Of a DNA stretch of 64,000 nucleotides, positions 59,428-64,000 are shown piece by piece. The translations under genes were made by a program, and so were the position numbers. Position 1 is the stretch's first letter, and every line of letters starts with the position of its first letter. The notes beneath the pieces are model-generated. The model searched no databases, was not told the DNA's origin, and worked only from the letters and a program-made list of their open reading frames with translations. The DNA comes from WHSW01 sp963821345 (GTDB taxonomy: Bacteria; Actinomycetota; Thermoleophilia; Solirubrobacterales; 70-9): contig CAWGDM010000001.1 in the NCBI GenBank assembly GCA_963821345.1, forward strand, positions 806,001-870,000, in the 5' to 3' direction.

Positions 59428-60269
59428 GGGTCCTGGTTACAGGAGCGGGTGGCATGCTCGGGCGCGACGCGGTCACCGCGATCGCCGCCCGCGGCCACTC
59501 GGTCGTCGGCCTCGCCCGTCAGGAGCTCGACATCACCGACGTCACCGCGGTCGAGGACGCGATCGCCGACCTGCGCCCGGACGCGGTCGTCAACTGCGCC
59601 GCCTGGACCGACGTCGACGGCGCCGAGGCGGACGAGCGTGCGGCGATGCGGGTCAACGACACCGCCGCCGGGATCGTCGCCGCGACCGCTGCCTCCCACG
59701 GCGCCAGCGTGCTCTACGTCTCCACCGATTACGTCTTTGACGGCACCAAGGGCTCGCCGTACGTCGAATCGGACCTCACGGGAGCGATCTCGGCCTACGG
59801 GCGCTCCAAGCAGGCCGGCGAGACCTCGACCCAAACCGCGAACCCGCGCAACTACGTGGTTCGCTCCTCGTGGCTGTTCGGGACCGGCGGGCCGAACTTC
59901 GTCGAGACGATGCTGCGCGTCGGCGGCGAGCAGCCCGAGGTGATCGTCGTCTCCGACCAGGTCGCGAGCCCGACCTACACGCCGCACCTGGCCCAGGCGC
60001 TGGCGCTGCTGATCGACAGCGACGAGTACGGCATCCACCACATCGCCGCCGCCGGGCGCTGCTCGTGGTTCGAGTACGCCCAGGAGATCTTCGACCAGGC
60101 CGGGCTCGACACCAGGGTGATGGCCGGGACCACGGAGATGCTCGGCCGGCCGGCCCCGCGGCCTCCGCTCTCCCTGCTGGTCTCCGAGCGCCCCGACCCG
60201 ATCGCGCTCCCCGACTGGCACCAGGGCCTGGCCGAGTACCTGGCCGCACGCGAGGCGAGGGTCGCATGA
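59424..60269 (+). CDS. rmlD: dTDP-4-dehydrorhamnose reductase
   Basis: NAD(P)H-dependent last step of dTDP-L-rhamnose synthesis. VLVTGAGGMLGRDAVTAIAA, NCAAWTDVDGAEAD, the VSTDYVFDG strand and the catalytic Tyr-Lys in YGRSKQAGE are present. 281 residues. The GTG start overlaps the rmlA stop by 4 nt, and its stop overlaps rmlB by 4 nt. Confidence 0.93.
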   Translation: MRVLVTGAGGMLGRDAVTAIAARGHSVVGLARQELDITDVTAVEDAIADLRPDAVVNCAAWTDVDGAEADERAAMRVNDTAAGIVAATAASHGASVLYVSTDYVFDGTKGSPYVESDLTGAISAYGRSKQAGETSTQTANPRNYVVRSSWLFGTGGPNFVETMLRVGGEQPEVIVVSDQVASPTYTPHLAQALALLIDSDEYGIHHIAAAGRCSWFEYAQEIFDQAGLDTRVMAGTTEMLGRPAPRPPLSLLVSERPDPIALPDWHQGLAEYLAAREARVA

Positions 60270-61258
60270 ACGTCCTGGTCACCGGGGGTGCCGGCTTCAT
60301 CGGCTCGGCCTACGTTCGCCGCCGGCTCGATAACCATCCCAACTTCTCCGTCCGGGTGCTCGACAAGCTCACCTACGCGGGGCGCGAGGAGAACCTCGGG
60401 GGCCTCGATGCCGCGCGGCTCGAGCTGGTGGTCGCCGACATCGCCGACGCCGAGGCCGTCAAGGCCGCCGTCGACGGGGTCGACGCGATCGTCAACTTCG
60501 CCGCCGAGACCCACGTCGACCGCTCGATCGAGGCCCCGGGGGAGTTCATCCAGACCGACGTCTTCGGGACCTACGTGCTCCTGCAGGCCGCCCGCGAGGC
60601 CGGGGTCAGGTATGTGCAGATCTCCACCGACGAGGTCTACGGCTCGATCGACGACGGCTCGTTCACGGAGAGCTCGCCGATCGATCCCTCGTCGCCGTAC
60701 TCGGCCTCCAAGGCGGGCGGCGACATGATGGTCGGCGCCTACCGCAACACCTACGGGACCGAGGCGCTGATCGTCCGCGCCTCGAACAACTACGGGCCGC
60801 GCCAGTACCCGGAGAAGCTGATCCCGCTGTGCATCCTCAACGCGCTCGCCGGTCGGCCGCTGCCGGTATACGGCGACGGCATGCAGGTCCGCAACTGGCT
60901 CTGGGTCGAGGACTTCGCCTCGGCGATCGACACCGCGCTGGAGTTCGGCGAACCGGGCGAGGTCTACAACGTCGGCGGCCCCGACGAGCTGCCCAACATC
61001 GAGGTCGTCAAGCGGATCCTCGAGCTCACCGGCCGCGACGAGTCGCTGATCACCCATGTCGAGGACCGGCTCGGCCATGACCGCCGCTATTCGCTCTCCT
61101 CCGAGAAGACCGAAACGCTGGGCTGGAAGGCGGCGGTCGGCTTCGACGCGGGAATCGAGCGCACGGTCGAGTGGTACCGCGCGAACGAGTGGTGGTGGCA
61201 GCCGATCCTCTCGGGCGAGTACCGCGAGTACTACGAGCGCCGCTACGGCGCCACCTGA
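60266..61258 (+). CDS. rmlB: dTDP-glucose 4,6-dehydratase
   Basis: NAD-dependent SDR enzyme forming dTDP-4-keto-6-deoxyglucose. VLVTGGAGFIGSAYVRR (NAD), FAAETHVDRSIEAPGEFIQT, the STDEVYGSI strand and YSASKAGGDMMV (catalytic Tyr and Lys) are standard. RASNNYGPRQYPEKLIPL completes the substrate site. 330 residues, intact. Confidence 0.95.
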   Translation: MNVLVTGGAGFIGSAYVRRRLDNHPNFSVRVLDKLTYAGREENLGGLDAARLELVVADIADAEAVKAAVDGVDAIVNFAAETHVDRSIEAPGEFIQTDVFGTYVLLQAAREAGVRYVQISTDEVYGSIDDGSFTESSPIDPSSPYSASKAGGDMMVGAYRNTYGTEALIVRASNNYGPRQYPEKLIPLCILNALAGRPLPVYGDGMQVRNWLWVEDFASAIDTALEFGEPGEVYNVGGPDELPNIEVVKRILELTGRDESLITHVEDRLGHDRRYSLSSEKTETLGWKAAVGFDAGIERTVEWYRANEWWWQPILSGEYREYYERRYGAT

Positions 61259-61806
61259 TGGCGACCGCACTCGAGACCGAGCTCGACGGCCTGGTCCTGG
61301 TCGAGCCCCAGGTGCACGGCGACGAGCGCGGCTTCCTGCTCGAGAGCTTCAGCGCCCGCGCGTGGAAGGCGCTCGGCGTCGACGCCGAGTTCGTCCAGGA
61401 CAACCACTCGCGCTCCAGCGCCGGGATTCTCCGCGGGCTGCACTTCCAGACCGACCCGGGTCAGGCGAAGCTGGTCCGCTGCGTCCGCGGGAAGATCTGG
61501 GACGTGGCCGTCGACCTGCGCCGCGGCTCGCCCACCTACGGCCGCTGGGAGGGCTACGAGCTTGACGACGTCAGCCACCGCCAGCTGTTCGTCCCGATCG
61601 GCTTCGCCCACGGCTTCTGCGTGCTCTCGGAGATCGCCGACGTCCACTACAAGGTCTCCAGCTACTACGACCCCGAGACCGAGGCGGGAATCGCCTGGAA
61701 CGACCCGGAGGTCGGGGTCGAGTGGCCGGTCTCCGACCCGCAGGTCTCCGACCGCGACAGCGGCGCGCCGATGCTCGCCGAGATCGCGGACGAGCTGCCG
61801 TTCTAG
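61258..61806 (+). CDS. rmlC: dTDP-4-dehydrorhamnose 3,5-epimerase
   Basis: Cupin epimerase. HGDERGFLLESFSARAWKAL, the DNHSRSSAGILRGLHFQT segment with its catalytic His, KLVRCVRGKIWDVAVDLRRG and VPIGFAHGFCVLSE are diagnostic. ATG overlaps the rmlB stop by 1 nt. 182 residues. Rhamnose is typically used in actinobacterial cell-wall linkers or glycolipids, though the acceptor here is unknown. Confidence 0.95.
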   Translation: MATALETELDGLVLVEPQVHGDERGFLLESFSARAWKALGVDAEFVQDNHSRSSAGILRGLHFQTDPGQAKLVRCVRGKIWDVAVDLRRGSPTYGRWEGYELDDVSHRQLFVPIGFAHGFCVLSEIADVHYKVSSYYDPETEAGIAWNDPEVGVEWPVSDPQVSDRDSGAPMLAEIADELPF

Positions 61807-61885
61807 GAGAACCGAAGCCCGGAGGAGCGCTCGGCGTCCGCGCGGGTACGCCAGCCTATGGCGCGCGTATGATCGGTGGTTGGCG

Positions 61886-64000
61886 ATGAGTGCGAAAACC
61901 GACCGCGAGATCGACGTTCTGGATGCGTTCAGCGACCGCACGCGGCGCTGGTTCGAGTCGTCGTTCGAGGAGCCGACACCCGCCCAGGCGGCGGGGTGGC
62001 CGAAGATCGCCGCCGGCGCCAACACGCTGATCTGCGCCCCGACCGGTTCCGGCAAGACGCTGAGTGCCTTCCTCTGGGGAATCGACTCGCTCGCGCGCCG
62101 CCCAGAAGAGCTCGGAGCGGGGACGAAGATCGTTTATGTCTCGCCGCTCAAGGCCCTCTCCTACGACGTCGAACGCAACCTGCGCGCCCCGCTGAAGGGC
62201 ATCGGCGCCGAGGTATCGGTCGGGTTGCGGACCGGCGACACGCCGCAGAAGGAGCGCCAGGCGATGAAGCGCACGCCGCCCGACATCCTGATCACCACCC
62301 CCGAGTCGCTGTATCTGATGATCACCTCGCAGGTGCGCGAGATCCTCACCGGGGTCGAGGCGGTGATCGTCGACGAGATCCACGCCGTCGCACAGTCCAA
62401 GCGCGGCTCCCACCTGGCGCTGACCCTGGAGCGGCTTTCGCACATGGTCGCCGAGGGGGGCAACCCGGATCCCCAGCGGATCGGGCTCTCGGCGACCCAG
62501 CGGCCGCTCGAGCGGATCGCCAAGTTCCTGGTCGGCCCAAAGCGCGAGTGCGAGATCGTCAACGCCGGGATCCGCAAGGACCTCGACCTGCAGATCGTCG
62601 TCCCGGTCGACGACATGTCCGAGCCCGGGGCGAGCACCGCGCCGGCCGGAGACGGCCAGGTTCTGCCCGAGCTATCGCCCGACCGCATCGACCCGGGGCC
62701 GATCGAGTCGTCGCTCGACCCGGCGTCCAACCCCCGCTCGATCTGGCCGGCGATCTACCCGGAGCTGCTGAAGCTGGTCCGCGAGCACACCTCGACGATC
62801 ATCTTCGTCAACAACCGTCGCGGCGCCGAACGGCTGGCCAAGCGCCTCAACGAGCTCCACAACGAACAGCCTCACGAGGAGCTGCCGGCGACCGAGCACG
62901 ACGGAACAACTCCCGCCACCTCCTCGGCTTCGCCTGCGGGGGTGCGGGGCGAGGATCAGGACGTCGCTCCCTTCGAGGAGATTGCGCGCGCCCACCACGG
63001 CTCCCTCGCCCACGAGGAGCGGGTCGTGGTCGAGGAGCTGCTCAAGTCGGGCAAGCTGCCGTGCCTGGTCGCCACCTCGTCGCTGGAGCTCGGGATCGAC
63101 ATGGGTGCCCTGGACCTCGTGATCCAGGTCGAGTCGCCGAAATCCGTCTCGCGGGGGCTGCAGCGCATCGGCCGCGCCGGCCACCAGCTGAACGAGGTCT
63201 CCAAGGGCCGGATCTTCCCCAAGTTCCGTGCCGACCTGCTCGAGTGCGCGGTGGTCGCCAAGCGGATGCGCGAGGGGGAGATCGAGGAGACCGTGATCCC
63301 GCGCAACCCGCTCGACGTGCTCGCCCAGCACCTGGTCTCGATGGTCGCCGACACCGAGTGGGAGGTCGACGAGGTCGAGCGGGTGGTGACCGCGACGGAG
63401 CCGTTCTCCGAGCTCTCGCGCGAGCAGTTCGAGAACGTGCTCGACATGCTCGATGGCCGTTACCCGTCGGAGAAGTTCGCCGAGCTGCGCCCACGGCTGG
63501 TCTGGGACCGCACCGCCGGCACCGTGCGCGGCCGCAAGGGCGCCCGCCAGCTCGCGGTCACCAACGCGGGCACGATCCCCGACCGCGGTCTCTACGGCGT
63601 CCACCTGCCCGACGGCCGGCGGGTCGGCGAGCTCGACGAGGAAATGGTCTACGAGGCGCGTCCCGGCCAGACCTTCCTGCTCGGCGCGACCACCTGGCGG
63701 ATTCAGGACATCACCCGCGACCGGGTGATCGTCGTCCCGGCGCCCGGGGTCCCGGGCGCGGTCCCGTTCTGGCGCGGCGACGGGGTCGGCCGCCCGTCCG
63801 AGCTCGGCCGCGCGATCGGCGCGTTCGCTCGCGAGGCGGTCGGCAAGGACGCCGAGCAGCTCGCCGGCGAGTACGACCTCGAGCGGCGCGCGGCCGAGAA
63901 CCTGGTCACCTATCTGCGCGAGCAACAGGCCGCGACCCGGGTCGTGCCCTCCGACGAAACCCTGGTGGTGGAGAAGTTCCGCGACGAGATCGGCGATTGG
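61886..64000 (+). CDS. lhr: Lhr-type superfamily 2 helicase, C-terminus beyond the window
   Basis: 705 codons are visible and the frame is open at the window end. Walker A LICAPTGSGKTLSAF, motif II VIVDEIHAVAQSKRGSH, motif III GLSATQRP, motif IV IIFVNNRRGAERLAKR, motif V VATSSLELGIDMGALD and motif VI GLQRIGRAGHQ are complete. Between motifs IV and V a 30-residue Pro/Ser/Gly-rich linker (about residues 335-365) replaces the shorter loop of relatives. Lhr proteins are 3'-5' DNA translocases induced by DNA damage in mycobacteria. Full length is usually about 1,500 residues, so roughly half is missing. ATG at 61886. Confidence 0.93.
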   Translation, partial: MSAKTDREIDVLDAFSDRTRRWFESSFEEPTPAQAAGWPKIAAGANTLICAPTGSGKTLSAFLWGIDSLARRPEELGAGTKIVYVSPLKALSYDVERNLRAPLKGIGAEVSVGLRTGDTPQKERQAMKRTPPDILITTPESLYLMITSQVREILTGVEAVIVDEIHAVAQSKRGSHLALTLERLSHMVAEGGNPDPQRIGLSATQRPLERIAKFLVGPKRECEIVNAGIRKDLDLQIVVPVDDMSEPGASTAPAGDGQVLPELSPDRIDPGPIESSLDPASNPRSIWPAIYPELLKLVREHTSTIIFVNNRRGAERLAKRLNELHNEQPHEELPATEHDGTTPATSSASPAGVRGEDQDVAPFEEIARAHHGSLAHEERVVVEELLKSGKLPCLVATSSLELGIDMGALDLVIQVESPKSVSRGLQRIGRAGHQLNEVSKGRIFPKFRADLLECAVVAKRMREGEIEETVIPRNPLDVLAQHLVSMVADTEWEVDEVERVVTATEPFSELSREQFENVLDMLDGRYPSEKFAELRPRLVWDRTAGTVRGRKGARQLAVTNAGTIPDRGLYGVHLPDGRRVGELDEEMVYEARPGQTFLLGATTWRIQDITRDRVIVVPAPGVPGAVPFWRGDGVGRPSELGRAIGAFAREAVGKDAEQLAGEYDLERRAAENLVTYLREQQAATRVVPSDETLVVEKFRDEIGDW

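Noticed and set aside
1..64000. CRISPR arrays, toxin-antitoxin pairs, prophage or biosynthetic megasynthase genes
   Set aside because: No regularly spaced repeats, cas genes, phage structural genes or modular synthase motifs were seen.

Overview
The window is 64 kb of dense, very GC-rich bacterial DNA with short intergenic gaps and many 1-16 nt gene overlaps. PafBC, TatA/TatC, an Rpf-like protein behind a c-di-AMP riboswitch, menaquinone genes, a GAP/LysE exporter and an EthA-like monooxygenase point to Actinomycetota. A Bacillus-type split cytochrome bc complex argues for a deep-branching lineage such as Thermoleophilia; that placement is an inference. No rRNA, CRISPR array, intact IS or prophage was seen. 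At least 15 single-base indels (14 insertions, 1 deletion) break 12 otherwise conserved genes, including hemB and cytochrome b. This looks like uncorrected sequencing error, so those genes are annotated over their full repaired span.

Layout. 1-1842: end of an ABC exporter (ATPase and ABC-2 permease). 1934-10732: a haem and respiration block: hemB, a fused AhbA/AhbB-like siroheme-decarboxylase/AsnC protein, hemL, a prenyl-synthase-like protein without Asp motifs, qcrA-qcrB-qcrC, menG, a polyprenyl diphosphate synthase and a methyltransferase. 10729-14374: zinc-ribbon protein, long dCTP deaminase, tatA, tatC, a membrane-anchored protein and tRNA-Lys(CTT). 14386-24905: an envelope region with a clan-A glycosidase-like lipoprotein, a large secreted alpha/beta hydrolase, SGNH hydrolase, OatA-type acyltransferase, SpoIID/LytB protein, riboswitch plus Rpf-like protein, a glycine-zipper membrane protein and a flavin monooxygenase. 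25221-34448: nucleotide-sugar dehydrogenase, membrane protein, GNAT, RibD-like reductase, hydrolase, GH15, and a HAD/sulfotransferase/FAD-oxidase operon. 34486-46403: sucCD, secreted barrel protein, inositol monophosphatase, SnoaL-like proteins, aminotransferase, DtxR-type regulator, HAD phosphatase, a DHPS-like protein, an MrfA-type helicase, and tRNA-Phe(GAA) followed by a small insertion ending in a copy of the tRNA 3' end. 46427-58321: quinol NO reductase with an unusual Cys-cluster membrane protein, YihY, OB-HD nuclease, PafBC, MBL and split-barrel proteins, GAP exporter and a second glycosidase-like lipoprotein. 58351-61806: rmlA-rmlD-rmlB-rmlC for dTDP-L-rhamnose. 61886-end: Lhr-type helicase, truncated by the window.

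How it fits together: the first third supplies haem, menaquinone and the bc complex of a respiratory chain. The middle builds, decorates and remodels the cell envelope, with c-di-AMP input. The later part adds NO reduction, DNA repair and its regulation, and surface-sugar synthesis. Many starts lie 6-10 nt after a TANNNT box with no Shine-Dalgarno sequence, which suggests frequent leaderless transcription.

Most notable observations: the fused Ahb-like protein in the hem operon, the tRNA-Phe insertion scar, the transposase-like zinc motif in the norB operon, the glycine-zipper tethers, the short bidirectional promoters, and the degenerate prenyl-synthase-like and DHPS-like proteins.
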